64,000 nucleotides of DNA. Origin: Streptomyces phaeolivaceus. GTDB taxonomy: Bacteria; Actinomycetota; Actinomycetes; Streptomycetales; Streptomycetaceae. This document shows positions 1 through 8,552 of this stretch, piece by piece; the stretch's first letter is position 1; every line of letters starts with the position of its first letter. The DNA lies in contig NZ_CP045096.1 of NCBI RefSeq assembly GCF_009184865.1, positions 3,162,001 through 3,226,000 of the forward strand, written 5' to 3'. Made by a program: the position numbers and the translations under genes. The notes below the pieces were generated by a model. That model was not told the DNA's origin and made no database searches. It saw nothing but the letters and a program-made list of their open reading frames with translations.

Positions 1-400
1 GAACTCCGGCGTCGGCGCGCTCGGCAAGCATCGCTGCAACGCGCGGGTTGGTCTGGGCGAAGAACGTGCCGCTGAACACCAGTACGTCGATATGTTCCTG
101 AGCGGTCTTCAGGAGGCGGACCCAGGACTTCTGCGGGAAGCTCGCGCGGTTCGGGAAGGCAGCGACCAGTTCGGTCTGCTCGGTCGGCTGCCCCTGCGCC
201 TCGTCCTCCTCGGGCGGCCACAGGTACGACATGTCCACACCGAGATGCTTCGCAACCGCCCATTGGTGCCGACGGAGTGGCTGTCGGCCGATGCTGATCC
301 AGCGCTCCACCGTCTTGACATCAACTTGGCACGAGGCCGCGAGGTCCTCGGGGGTGACCTGCCGCTGGAGCATCACCGTACGCAACCGCTCGTTCACCAT
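1..400 (-). CDS. HTH regulator (DUF5919-like), 3' end cut off by the window
   Basis: This reads from an ATG at 400 and runs off the left edge after about 133 codons. The N-terminal 60 residues form a helix-turn-helix (LAASCQVDVKTVERWI) followed by LGVDMSYLWPP. After an acidic linker, the segment beginning FPQKSWVRLLKTAQEHIDVLVFSG resembles the start of the DUF5919 domain found behind HTH domains in streptomycete regulators. It is probably a cytoplasmic DNA-binding regulator. It is transcribed divergently from the HAD gene at 506. No ligand can be read from the visible part, and the C-terminal domain is missing from this window. Confidence 0.7.
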   Translation of the reverse strand, partial: MVNERLRTVMLQRQVTPEDLAASCQVDVKTVERWISIGRQPLRRHQWAVAKHLGVDMSYLWPPEEDEAQGQPTEQTELVAAFPNRASFPQKSWVRLLKTAQEHIDVLVFSGTFFAQTNPRVAAMLAERADAGV

Positions 401-505
401 CGCATCCTCGCAGGACGTCCGGGGACGCGGCAAGATCTTGCGGGACGCCAGGACGTCCCACAAGGTCACTTCTAACAGGTAGTTCACGCTGCCTACCCTG
501 GTCCC

Positions 506-1195
506 GTGCAGCGAATTGTGTTGTGGGACGTGGACCACACCCTTGTAGAAAACTCCGGTGTGAGCAAGGAGATCTACGCCAGCGCCTTCAAGGCACTAGC
601 TGGGCGGGAGGCCGAGTTGCCTGCTCCAACGGAAGGGCGTACGGATCGGGCGATCATGCGCGAGATGTTCACCCGGCACGGTTTGCCGGATCCTGACTGG
701 GAGCGGGCGCAGCAGGCGCTGGAGAAAGCCGGCCGTTGCCGCGAGGAAGATCTGCGACGGCGGGGTCATGTCCTGCCCGGTGTCGAGGACGCGTTGAAGG
801 CACTCGCGGCGGACCCAGCTATCTGTTCCTCGGTCCTCACCGGCAACATTTCGGCCAATGCCCGCGTCAAGCTCCGTGCGTTCGGGCTTGATGGCCTGCT
901 CGACATGGCTGTTGGCGGGTACGGCGAGGACAGCGACGATCGAGCGCGTCTCGTCGACGCCGCCCGTGCCCGTATCCATGCAGCCCACGGCATCCCACTC
1001 GTTGCGCCGACCGTCCTGATCGGGGACACGCCCCGCGATGTGCGCGCCGCGCATGACGCCAAGGCACACTGCATCGCCGTCGCCTCCGGGATCCACTCGG
1101 TGGCAGAACTCCGCACCGCCGGGGCCGACGTTGTCGTCCCTGATCTGACCGACACGGAGGGCTTGTTGACCCTCCTGCGGGAAGTCCTGACCTGA
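506..1195 (+). CDS. HAD-superfamily hydrolase (phosphoglycolate-phosphatase-like)
   Basis: A 229-residue protein from a GTG start. Motif I is DVDHTL near residue 8. The residue after the nucleophile pair is H where phosphatases usually have G (DxDGTL), which occurs in some actinobacterial HADs. A helical cap follows, then motif II (SVLTGN near 115) and motif III/IV (IGDTPRDVRAAHDAKA near 175). It is probably a soluble phosphatase acting on a small phosphorylated metabolite; the substrate is not readable. It stands alone, divergent from the HTH gene and convergent with the methyltransferase at 1236-1805. Confidence 0.85.
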   Translation: MQRIVLWDVDHTLVENSGVSKEIYASAFKALAGREAELPAPTEGRTDRAIMREMFTRHGLPDPDWERAQQALEKAGRCREEDLRRRGHVLPGVEDALKALAADPAICSSVLTGNISANARVKLRAFGLDGLLDMAVGGYGEDSDDRARLVDAARARIHAAHGIPLVAPTVLIGDTPRDVRAAHDAKAHCIAVASGIHSVAELRTAGADVVVPDLTDTEGLLTLLREVLT

Positions 1196-1235
1196 GTGGA
1201 CAGCGGAGCTCCGTAACCAGAGACCGGTGGCCGGG

Positions 1236-1805
1236 TCAGGGGCGCAACGCGTAGCAGCGCAGCGTGTCCAGGTCTTCGCTGTGGACCGAGGACCAGGACG
1301 CGGTCAGCAATTCGGCGTGCTGCGGGCTGATCCCGATGGACTTCCTTTCGTCCGGGAGGCGTTCAGCGAGTGGGGTGACGACCCAGAACGTCCCGCCGGG
1401 TGGGAGAAGGTATCGGATGCGGGCGAGGAAGGCCGCCTTGTCCTTGATGAAGGCGAACACCAAGCGGCAGGTGACGGCGGCGTAGCCCGCCTCCGGCAAC
1501 GTTCGGATGTCCTCGGTCTCGACGTCCAGCCGCTGAAAATGTGGACCGTCGGACGTGTCCTGCTCGGCCTGGGCGATCTCCAGCGCGGCGGAGGCACAGT
1601 CGATCGCTGTGGTGCGGTATCCCAGGTCACCATGCAGGTACCGGGCAAGGACACCGTCGCCGCAGCCAATGTCGAGCGCAGGCCGGCCCCTGCCGGCGCC
1701 GAGGAAGCGGCTTGTCAGCTGCCGTTCCTCCGGGCCGACGCCGCGGTAGCGGCGCCCCGATGCCCACAGCGGGTCCCAGTATTCGGCCGGGTTGGTGATC
1801 GTCAT
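1236..1805 (-). CDS. Class I SAM-dependent methyltransferase
   Basis: A 189-residue methyltransferase. Motif I is ALDIGCGDG, the following acidic loop is TAIDCASAA, and a later FWVVTP strand closes the Rossmann-like fold. The early segment EYWDPLWASGRRYRGVGPEE resembles small-molecule methyltransferases of the Methyltransf_25 group. The ATG at 1805 overlaps the stop of the upstream MFS remnant as ATGA, so the two were once translationally coupled. That suggests a transporter/methyltransferase pair. Because the transporter is now truncated, expression of this gene may depend on whatever promoter the IS remnant provides. Confidence 0.8.
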   Translation of the reverse strand: MTITNPAEYWDPLWASGRRYRGVGPEERQLTSRFLGAGRGRPALDIGCGDGVLARYLHGDLGYRTTAIDCASAALEIAQAEQDTSDGPHFQRLDVETEDIRTLPEAGYAAVTCRLVFAFIKDKAAFLARIRYLLPPGGTFWVVTPLAERLPDERKSIGISPQHAELLTASWSSVHSEDLDTLRCYALRP

Positions 1806-2285
1806 GGGTTGGCGGGCTCCTCGGTCGGGGTCAGGGAGATGGCGGCGGCCGAGCCGAGAGTCCGAACGGGCGACTTCCACAGCACGAGGAACGGGACGGC
1901 CAGGGCCGCGGTAATGAGCGTGAGCGTGGGGCGCAGGCCGAACAGGGTTCCCAGCGCGCCGGCAGCGAGCGCGGCGAACGGGCGCAGGCTGAAGGCGAGC
2001 CAGGAGCCGGTGGCCTGGGCCCGACCTTGGAGATAGTCGGGGGCGAGTTCCTGGCGGACGGCACGCTGAAGTCCGCCGTGGCACACGGCGGCGCCGGTTT
2101 GGATGACCATGCCGACACCGATGGCGATCTGCCCGCCGAGCCCGGGGCCGGCGAGGACGAGCGGAATCTGGGCGAGTGGGTTGAGGGCGAGCGCGCCGAG
2201 CATCACCCGGCCCGGGCCCCAGCGTCGTTCCAGGGGCTGCCAGACGAGGGCTCCGAGGATGCCGCCGACGCCGCCGACTCCTCGA
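1802..2285 (-). pseudogene. MFS transporter, C-terminal fragment only
   Basis: About 160 residues are recognisable as the last transmembrane segments of a major facilitator protein: hydrophobic helices around GRVMLGALALNPLAQIPLVL, GQIAIGVGMVIQTGAA and PTLTLITAALAVPFLVLW. A soluble cytoplasmic-type loop (RQELAPDYLQGRAQATGS) lies between them. The N-terminal two thirds are absent. The reading frame continues upstream into DNA that in another frame encodes an IS5-type transposase start, so this is a chimeric junction near 2280. The gene is presumably dead. Its stop overlaps the methyltransferase start. Confidence 0.75.
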
Positions 2286-2631
2286 CCAGGCCATGGTCGC
2301 GCCAGCGGCGGAAGAACGTGTACACCCGGTCCCACGGCGGGAAGTCGGCCGGCATCGCCCGCCACTTGATGCCATTGTCCACGAGGTAGCGGATCGCATC
2401 GAGTGCAGCCCGGTGGCAGTACGCCTCCGGCCTGCCGCCGCGACCGCGCATCCAGCCCGGCACCGGGAGCAACGGCCGGACGGCCGCCCACTCCGCGTCC
2501 GTCATGTCCGTCGGGTAGCGCGGCTGCCGCAACCCGTTGTCGGCGGCGTTTCCGAACCGGTGAGCCAGACAGTCACACTCCCAGGTGACCGAGCTGGACT
2601 GCCCGACCGCCAACACGGAAGACTGCTGCAT
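2279..2631 (-). pseudogene. IS5-family transposase, N-terminal fragment
   Basis: The frame from 2631 encodes an IS5-type (DUF4096-like) transposase N-terminus. Its landmarks are MTDAEWAAVRPLLPVPGW, the GRGGRP turn, and IRYLVDNGIKWRAMPADFPP followed by WRDHGLV. The similarity then stops abruptly near 2280, where the sequence becomes the MFS gene read in another frame. The entire DDE catalytic region is missing, so it cannot transpose by itself. It may still provide an outward promoter. The start is either ATG 2631 or the internal ATG preceding TDAEW. Confidence 0.75.
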
Positions 2632-2686
2632 CAGGGCCTCCTGCTGCTCGGTGATTCGACACCAACGAGCTGTTCAGGAGGCCCTG
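2632..2686. repeat. 12-bp perfect inverted repeat next to the IS5 remnant
   Basis: The arms are cagggcctcctg (2632-2643) and caggaggccctg (2675-2686), with 31 bases between them. It lies just outside the start of the truncated IS5-type transposase. It may be the terminal inverted repeat of the old element or a hairpin that blocks read-in transcription. Confidence 0.5.
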
Positions 2687-2771
2687 TCCGTATGCGCCAA
2701 GCGCCTCACGACCACCCGATCGGGACTCCCGTTCGAAGCGCATCTCTCAAGATCGAAAAGACAACAGCTTC

Positions 2772-4350
2772 TAAGCATGACGTTTAACGTCGCAGGTCAC
2801 CCGACCTGCTGTTCTTTCCCGGACAGCGGAGGCGGCCGTTCTCCACGCTTCGAGATGTCGAGTCATGAAGTACAAGAGAACGGCCGCTGTGTATGAGTCT
2901 GTCTGTCGACGCGCCCGCAGGCGAGGCGTTGGACGTGTTGTCCCGCTTTCGGGTCGAGTTCTACGAATGCCTCTACGCCCGCGCGGATGCGCTCTTCGAG
3001 CTCACCGACGCGGTGCTGTGCGCGGACGGGCCGGTGAAGACGCTGGTCGAGCTGTCGCTGGCGGTCGAGCATCGCCGTGGGCACGGTGCCCTGTACGCAG
3101 CCTTGGACCGGGGCTGGACGGAGCCGACGCGGTTGCGCCGGGCCCTGGCCGGCCTGCCGCTGCCAAGGGCGGCCGACGGGCGCGTCGTGCTGGCCGTGGA
3201 CGTGTCCAACTGGTTGCGCCCGGACGCTCCCACCAGCGACGACCGGCTGTTCTGCCACGTCTATGGACGCGGTGACCGCAAGACGGACCAGCTGATTCCC
3301 GGATGGCCGTACTCTTTCGTCGGCGCGATGGAGACCGGCCGCACCTCGTGGGTCGCGCTGCTGGACGCCGTGCGCCTGGGCCCCGCCGATGACGCGACCG
3401 CCGTCACCGCCGCCCAACTACGCGATGTCATCCGGCGGTTGACGCAGGCCGGGCACTGGCATCCCGGCGATCCCGAAATCCTGATCGTGATGGACTCCGG
3501 CTACGACGTCGCCTACCTCTCCCACGCCCTCGCGGATCTGCCGGTCGTGCTGGTCGGGCGCCTGCGCTCGGACCGCGTCATGCTCCGCGACCCGGGCCCG
3601 GCCCGCTCCGGGCCGAAGGGCGGACGGCCCCGCCGGCACGGCGGCGTCCTCACCTTCGCCAAGCCCGACAGCTGGCACGAGCCCGACGTCACCGCGGTCA
3701 CGGACACCACCCGCTACGGCAAGGCCCAAGCGATCGCCTGGGACCGGATGCACCCAAGGCTCACCCACCGCGGTCCATGGCTGGACCACGCTCAGGAGGA
3801 ACTGCCCGTTCTGCACGGCACGTTGATCCGTCTCAAGGTCGAGCGCCTGCCGGGCGACCGTGACCCGAAACCGGTCTGGCTGTGGTGCTCCGCCACCGCC
3901 GCCACCAGCGCTCAGGTGGACCTGTGGTGGCAGTCCTTCCTGCGCAGATTCGATCTTGAGCACACATTCCGGCTGATGAAACAGACACTCGGGTGGACCG
4001 CCCCGCAGGTCCGCCACGCCGACACCGCCGACTTGTGGACCTGGCTCGTCATCGCCGCCCACACCCAGCTCCGCCTCGCCCGCCCCCTCGCCGAAGACCT
4101 CCGCCGCCCCTGGGAACGGCGCACCGAACCCCGCCGCCTCACTCCCGCCCGCGTCCGCCGCGGGTTTCGCAACCTCCGACCGACCACGGCCTGCCCGGCA
4201 GCCGCGCCGAAACCGTCCCGCCCCGGCCCGGGACGGCCACCCGGTTCGAAGAACAGCAACCGCGCCAAGCGCCACGACGTCGGCAAGACCGTCAAACGCG
4301 CCGAAACCATCAAGGAACACCAGGCCCGCCGAGGATAAACGTCAAGCTAA
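2772..4350 (+). mobile_element. Insertion sequence, apparently complete
   Basis: A single transposase gene (2893-4338) is bracketed by imperfect 17-base inverted repeats. The left end is 2772-2788, containing tgacgttta. The right end is 4334-4350, containing taaacgtca, and it overlaps the transposase stop. The ends match at 14 of 17 positions. No convincing target-site duplication was found by eye, so the exact boundaries are provisional. The element sits next to the IS5 remnant, so this spot has been hit at least twice. Confidence 0.6.
2893..4338 (+). CDS. DDE transposase (NF041680-like / IS701-related)
   Basis: A 481-residue transposase. The acidic residues expected of an RNase-H-fold nuclease are visible: the first D in VLAVDVSNWLRPD (about residue 102), the second in ILIVMDSGYDVAY (about 200) and the E in FDLEHTFRLMKQTLGW (about 360). 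The C-terminus is Arg/Pro/Lys-rich and should bind DNA. The length and motifs match a streptomycete family annotated as NF041680-type putative transposases. The gene is uninterrupted and probably active. The right inverted repeat overlaps its TAA stop. Confidence 0.85.
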   Translation: MSLSVDAPAGEALDVLSRFRVEFYECLYARADALFELTDAVLCADGPVKTLVELSLAVEHRRGHGALYAALDRGWTEPTRLRRALAGLPLPRAADGRVVLAVDVSNWLRPDAPTSDDRLFCHVYGRGDRKTDQLIPGWPYSFVGAMETGRTSWVALLDAVRLGPADDATAVTAAQLRDVIRRLTQAGHWHPGDPEILIVMDSGYDVAYLSHALADLPVVLVGRLRSDRVMLRDPGPARSGPKGGRPRRHGGVLTFAKPDSWHEPDVTAVTDTTRYGKAQAIAWDRMHPRLTHRGPWLDHAQEELPVLHGTLIRLKVERLPGDRDPKPVWLWCSATAATSAQVDLWWQSFLRRFDLEHTFRLMKQTLGWTAPQVRHADTADLWTWLVIAAHTQLRLARPLAEDLRRPWERRTEPRRLTPARVRRGFRNLRPTTACPAAAPKPSRPGPGRPPGSKNSNRAKRHDVGKTVKRAETIKEHQARRG

Positions 4351-4403
4351 GGGGCCGAAGGCTGGCGCGGCGGCCGGAGCCAGCTGCTCCGGCCGCCGCC
4401 ATG

Positions 4404-4787
4404 TCAGCCCTCCTCGTCGTCAGCGGCCACGGCCTGCCGGTGGTTGTCGCGCCAACACCGTCCGCTCCACCAGCCCTCGTGCAACGGGTCTCCACGCCGG
4501 ATGTGCCCCGGCGTCTTGCCGCACTGCACCCAGCCGCCGTCCTCCAGGTCGGCGTCGAACAACATCGCCGCACACAGATCGTCCACCCGTTCAGGGGTAG
4601 GGCCATAGAGCCCCAGCCGGGACAGCAGGCTGTCCACAAGCCCTTCTGCCGCCTGATCGTCGAGCTCCGAAACAGCCGTGATCAGCTCCACGAGCTGCCC
4701 GTACGTCCCCTCCGGCGTAATCGTCGGCAGAAGCATCTTCGACGGGATCATCAAGTCCTCCAGCGCCAAGTTGAGCGATACCTTCAC
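4404..4787 (-). CDS. Hypothetical protein, 127 residues
   Basis: Read from a GTG at 4787; an ATG inside the frame at about 4751 (MIPSKMLLP) behind GAGGAC is an alternative start. The middle is a helical acidic segment (LVELITAVSELDDQAAEGLVDSLLSRLGLYGPTPERVDDLCAAMLFDADLED). The C-terminus carries a W/H/C-rich stretch (GWVQCGKTPGH, WWSGRCWRDNH). I recognise no family. It lies convergent with and close behind the insertion sequence, with no operon partner. Confidence 0.5.
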   Translation of the reverse strand: MKVSLNLALEDLMIPSKMLLPTITPEGTYGQLVELITAVSELDDQAAEGLVDSLLSRLGLYGPTPERVDDLCAAMLFDADLEDGGWVQCGKTPGHIRRGDPLHEGWWSGRCWRDNHRQAVAADDEEG

Positions 4788-5116
4788 TCTTCAGGCTCGG
4801 CACGGACCCAAACCGGCAATGAATCTTGAATTTGTGATGCAAGTCACACCACCTGCCGGACTGCGGAGCCGCGCTCACGAGGTCCTTCCTCGTGCCTCCG
4901 CCCGAGGGTTTCGTCGGTGCGATGAGGGAGGATTCGTCGGTGGCCCCAATGGCCGGCGGAGGTCACCGGCACCCATCCCCGCGCTGAGTCTCCAACTCCC
5001 CAAATGGGTGCGGCATCGGGCCCGTGCGCATTCTGGTCAGCTCGCAGTCTGGTACGTGCGCACCCACGGGAAGCCGCTGGATAGGGTCGGGTACTCCCAG
5101 CTTGAGAGGAAGTGGC
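4788..5116. other. Gene-poor interval
   Basis: Between the hypothetical gene (minus strand) and cutA (plus strand). I see no convincing coding frame. It presumably carries the divergent promoters, but no clear -35/-10 pair could be fixed by eye. Confidence 0.4.
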
Positions 5117-5440
5117 ATGACCGACATCGTGATTGCACAGACGACCATCGACGACGAGGACCAGGCGAAGGCACTGGCTCGGGGCGCGGTTGAGAGCAAG
5201 CTGGCAGCGGGCGCTCACATCGACGCACCCATCACCGCCGTCTACTGGTGGAAGAGTGAGATCGAGACGGCGCGGGAGTGGCGGATCTCGTACATGACGA
5301 CCGCAGGCCGCCTGCCGGAGCTGGAGGCGTGGGTGTCCGAGAGGCACTCGTACGAGGTGCCCCAGTGGGTCACCCTTCCCGTGACAGGCGGATCGGACGC
5401 TTACCTGTCCTGGGTCGTTGAGCAGACGACCCAGCGCTGA
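5117..5440 (+). CDS. cutA: CutA family divalent-cation tolerance protein
   Basis: A 107-residue protein with the ATG at 5117 behind GAGAGGAAG. It has the CutA pattern: an alternating beta-strand start (IVIAQTTIDDEDQAKALARGAVESKLAAGAHI), then ITAVYWWKSEIE and ARLPELEAW-like helix, and the family's SYEVPQ motif before VTGGSDAYLSWV. CutA proteins are small cytoplasmic trimers with a ferredoxin-like fold, linked to copper and other divalent-cation tolerance. The length is normal for the family. It is a stand-alone gene, convergent with the XRE/TPR gene. Confidence 0.92.
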   Translation: MTDIVIAQTTIDDEDQAKALARGAVESKLAAGAHIDAPITAVYWWKSEIETAREWRISYMTTAGRLPELEAWVSERHSYEVPQWVTLPVTGGSDAYLSWVVEQTTQR

Positions 5441-5444
5441 CGCG

Positions 5445-5461
5445 CTCGCCTCTTGGGCGAG
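5445..5461. terminator. Short hairpin between convergent genes
   Basis: ctcgcc (5445-5450), loop tcttg, ggcgag (5456-5461). It is a 6-bp stem without a T tract, placed between the ends of cutA and the XRE/TPR gene, where a bidirectional terminator would be expected. Confidence 0.4.
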
Positions 5462-5486
5462 TTCTGCGACGGATGTGGCACGAGCC

Positions 5487-6728
5487 TCAAGACGCGAACT
5501 TCCTTAGATGATCGGCAAGTTCTCGCTCGTTGTCGGGTAGCCAGGTCGCGATGGCTCGGGCACGCTCCTTGCCCATCGTATTGGGCTTGGCCTGACTCGC
5601 AGCCGCAAACTGACGTGTTACGTAGACACCTTGTTCGACATCTCCACCGCGTAGCAGCGCGGAAGCGAGGTCGCCGAGCACGACAACACCTCCATCCGAT
5701 AGGCCATCCCCGAGGCGTTCGACGGCGGTGTCGGCCGTGGCGCTCAGCTCGGATCGTCCCAACTGTCCGTACACGGAGAGTGCCAGTGAGTCCATGCGGT
5801 AAGGCGTCACGAATCGGACCCATGCCTGCTCACTTGTGTGATCCGCAAAGTCGTAGGCGAAACGCGCTCGTTCCAATGCACGCAGTGCCTCTGTGTCGTC
5901 GCCGAGCGCCGCAGCCTCCTCGGCGTGCCTGCCGAGCACCCAGGCGGCGGCCGTGGCGTTGCCGTGGCCTCGAACGTCCTGGGCTGCCTGGGAAAGAAGC
6001 CTCAGCCTCTCCTTGGGCGTCGGAGTTCCGTAGCTGGCGTAGGTCAGGGCCAGGGCTCGGAGCGGAGGGTGTCCGGCAGCCGATGCACACTCCGACGTGA
6101 CCTGGTAGTAAGCATCAGCCTTGTTGGTCTCCCCCAGGTCCCAGGCCACCCACCCGGCCAGGGCTGCGGTTTCTCCGGCGGCGACAGTAAGAGCCCGTTC
6201 GTGCTCTCCGGCACGGGGCAAAGCTGCCGTGATCGCGTCAAGGTGAGACTCGACCGTGCGCTGCAACCGGCGTGCGCTGAGTCCGAGTTCTTGGATGTGC
6301 AACTCAGCGGCTCGGTCGACGAGAGCGGCCACGGAAGGCGCGTCGGCCTTGGAACCCCTACTGAGGGCGAGAGCGAGCCGTCCCCATGGCTCGGCAGCCG
6401 CGCTCACTCCGATGGCAGCGCCCCCCAACAACGTGCGGCGCTTCACGTCCTCCTGGTCCTCCTCTTCACGAGCGGAGTCCTTTCTCTTCCTGGCGCGAGC
6501 GGCCTTGGCCTCCCGCCTCAAGTCTTCGAATGAGACGCCGCAGGCCGCCGCGATCTGTTCAAGCGTGTGGTTGGTCGGGACGTTCTCGAACCGTTCGTAA
6601 CGGCTGATCTCTCGACGGGTCATGGTGTCCCGGCCGGAGACAGCGTTGATGGCGGCTGCCTGCTGCTCCTGCGTCCGGCCTGCGTCCTTCCGGAGCCGGA
6701 GGAGCAGTTCGGCGAACGGATCTGCCAT
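5487..6728 (-). CDS. XRE-family regulator with TPR-like C-terminus
   Basis: A 413-residue protein with its start taken at the ATG at 6728 (MADPFAELLLRLRK). Residues 5-75 are a Cro/C1-type HTH including a TRREISRYERF recognition region. A basic linker (KAARARKRKDSARE) leads to KRRTLLGGAAIGVSAAAEP, a segment like those preceding TPR-type helices in streptomycete regulators. The remaining 280 residues are alanine-rich helical repeats. Such proteins are usually pathway or developmental regulators whose TPR part binds a peptide or partner. It runs in the same direction as the truncated HTH-FGE gene upstream of it, with a 40-base gap. Confidence 0.85.
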   Translation of the reverse strand: MADPFAELLLRLRKDAGRTQEQQAAAINAVSGRDTMTRREISRYERFENVPTNHTLEQIAAACGVSFEDLRREAKAARARKRKDSAREEEDQEDVKRRTLLGGAAIGVSAAAEPWGRLALALSRGSKADAPSVAALVDRAAELHIQELGLSARRLQRTVESHLDAITAALPRAGEHERALTVAAGETAALAGWVAWDLGETNKADAYYQVTSECASAAGHPPLRALALTYASYGTPTPKERLRLLSQAAQDVRGHGNATAAAWVLGRHAEEAAALGDDTEALRALERARFAYDFADHTSEQAWVRFVTPYRMDSLALSVYGQLGRSELSATADTAVERLGDGLSDGGVVVLGDLASALLRGGDVEQGVYVTRQFAAASQAKPNTMGKERARAIATWLPDNERELADHLRKFAS

Positions 6729-6768
6729 GAGTGTGACCTCTGTCCGGGAGTGGAATCCAATCATGGCT

Positions 6769-7527
6769 TCAATTCCCCCTCCAGTTTCCCCCCTTGACAG
6801 ATTTTTCCCCCTCCGAATTCCCCTGGTCCGGGGCCCGGACACGCGATGCGATGGGCCCATGACGACGTTCCGCAGGGCGGCACCGCCCCCGCTCACGAGG
6901 AGGACCATCCCGTCGGCCGGACCTTGGCTGAGGAGAGACCGACTCTGCAACGCAGCCAGGCTGTCGGGTCGAGGCTCGCTCCTTCTTGCCCAAGAGAAGG
7001 CTGGCGGTGGGCAGCGCCTTTCCCGCCCAGCGGGCGTACGCGTCAGCGTCGTGCCACGTCACCCAGACCACGGGATGGTCGTACAGGGCACTGGGGCAAC
7101 GCCGCCCGGTCCAGTGCTGCGGGGGCCGGTGCCCCGTGGCACGGATGAACTGCTCGTAGTCAAGGTTAGTCGTCGGGTAGATGCCTTCCTCGATCAGCAC
7201 CATGACCTTGCCGTCGACCAGATGTCTTATGGTGCGCGGATCGCGGCGCAGCAGCTCCTCGGTTCGCTCGTCGTGCCCCACCGCGGCTTGCTCGGTGAGG
7301 AGCTGAGCGAACCGCCACTGGGCGTCGGGGGACGATGTGGAGAGCAGGGTGTCCAGCGCGGCCTGATTGTTGGGGTGGGGCTTGATCGATTCACCCCGCC
7401 CCTCCCAGTTCACGAGCTGCCTGGTGCTGATGCCGACCTTGGCGGAGAAGTCCTTACCGATCATGCGCAGCGCTTCGCGCAGCAGAGCGACTTCCCGGCC
7501 GGTCCACCGTGTGACCCCCGTTGTCAC
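6769..7527 (-). pseudogene. HTH fused to a truncated formylglycine-generating-enzyme (FGE/SUMF1-like) domain
   Basis: Residues 1-55 form an HTH (FSAKVGISTRQLVNWEGRGE). A helical linker follows, then residues about 112-172 resemble an FGE-sulfatase domain: YPTTNLDYEQFIRATG, then HPVVWVTWHDADAYARWAGK. The expected LPTSxEWEKAARG continuation is replaced after ALPTA by an Arg/Pro-rich out-of-frame tail, so most of the FGE domain is missing. The FGE fold is also used outside sulfatase maturation, for example in ergothioneine and ligand-binding proteins, so even the intact ancestor may not have oxidised cysteine. It is probably a decayed regulator. Confidence 0.65.
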
Positions 7528-7542
7528 GCTCGCCCCCTACGG

Positions 7543-8361
7543 CTACAGGGTCTCGCCGAGGATGGCCAGGTACGTCTCACGGAGCACAGTCAGCACGGGG
7601 TGTTCAGTCGGCAGTTCCTTATCGTCGATCGCAGACAGGGCCCGAACCCCGATGCTGGTGTTCGTCGCGAAGACCGCCGCCATCTGCTTGGCCTGATCGA
7701 GGGTGACGGGGGCGGTGCGGTGCTCGACGCCATTGGCGTGCTTCTGGAGGAGCGCCATCGTCACACCGGGCAGGACGGGCGCCTGCGGCCACACCACCGT
7801 TCCGTTGCCGTCGATGAAGGCGACGTTCCAGGTGCCGCCCTCGCTCACGAGACTGTCGCGGCCGACGAACAAGGCGTCGCCGAACCCTGCGCGCTGCGCT
7901 GCCCCTCAGGCGTTCAGGGCACCGAAGAGGCCGACATGCTTTACCTCGGGCAGGTCGCGCTCGTACGGCACGCTCATGGCACGCAGTGGTTCTGGGGGCA
8001 GGGCGCCGGCACTGCGTACGGACACCAGGATGTGCGGCTCGTCGGCGTCGGCCGAGTGTCCCATCTCGGCCCTCGGGTCGTAGATCGTGACTCGGACGAC
8101 GCACGGGCCGCTCTGCCCCTCCAGGCCCCGGCGGACGTAATCGCGAACGAGCGCGGTGTCCAGGTCCGCGCCCCACACGGTCTTGCAGTCCCGTACGAGT
8201 CGTTCCATGTGCAGCGTCAGGCCCCGGATGCTGCCGTCGCCATCGACGCGCATGGACGTGAAGTGACCGAAGTTGGTCAGGGCCAGGGGGAGCAAGTCGT
8301 CTGCGGACACGGGGTTTCCATCAAGAGTTGCCACGCCACCCAGCATCTCAGGGCCGTCCAT
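7543..8361 (-). pseudogene. Class IV aminotransferase broken by one in-frame TGA
   Basis: Two pieces in the same frame make one complete branched-chain/D-alanine/PabC-type aminotransferase of about 272 codons. The N-terminal part (8361 down to 7909) ends HVGLFGALNA, then TGA at 7906-7908, and the C-terminal part resumes immediately with GAAQRAGFGDALFVGRDSLVSEG. Family members usually have Arg at the stop position, so a CGA-to-TGA change explains it. The C-terminal piece keeps NVAFIDGNGTVVWPQ and LPGVTMALL. It would be PLP-dependent if intact. Readthrough or re-initiation at ATG 7872 is possible, but loss of function is more likely. Confidence 0.8.
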
Positions 8362-8435
8362 TCCTCCGGCACCCCAATCGGGGTTACTGACGAGTCAACT
8401 TCGTTGAAACTTCCTTCCCATTGCGATGCCACACA

Positions 8436-8461
8436 GTGTTCGCTTGTCACCGTGCGAACAC
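8436..8461. promoter_or_regulatory. 8-bp perfect dyad in a divergent intergenic region
   Basis: gtgttcgc (8436-8443) and gcgaacac (8454-8461) are separated by 10 bases. The centre-to-centre geometry fits a dimeric repressor. It lies between the divergent aminotransferase (minus) and anti-sigma-like (plus) genes and could control either or both. The binding protein is unknown. Confidence 0.45.
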
Positions 8462-8552
8462 GCCTGGTGATCGATGGAACGAGGCGTGCCACGCGACGCA
8501 ATGACGACGTATGCCGCACGATCCCCCACACCGCCCACTCGGGAGGCCCTCG

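Noticed and set aside
4230..4260. GGTTCGAA resembling a tRNA T-loop
   Set aside because: It lies inside the transposase coding frame and no acceptor, D or anticodon stems surround it. No other tRNA-like signal was found.
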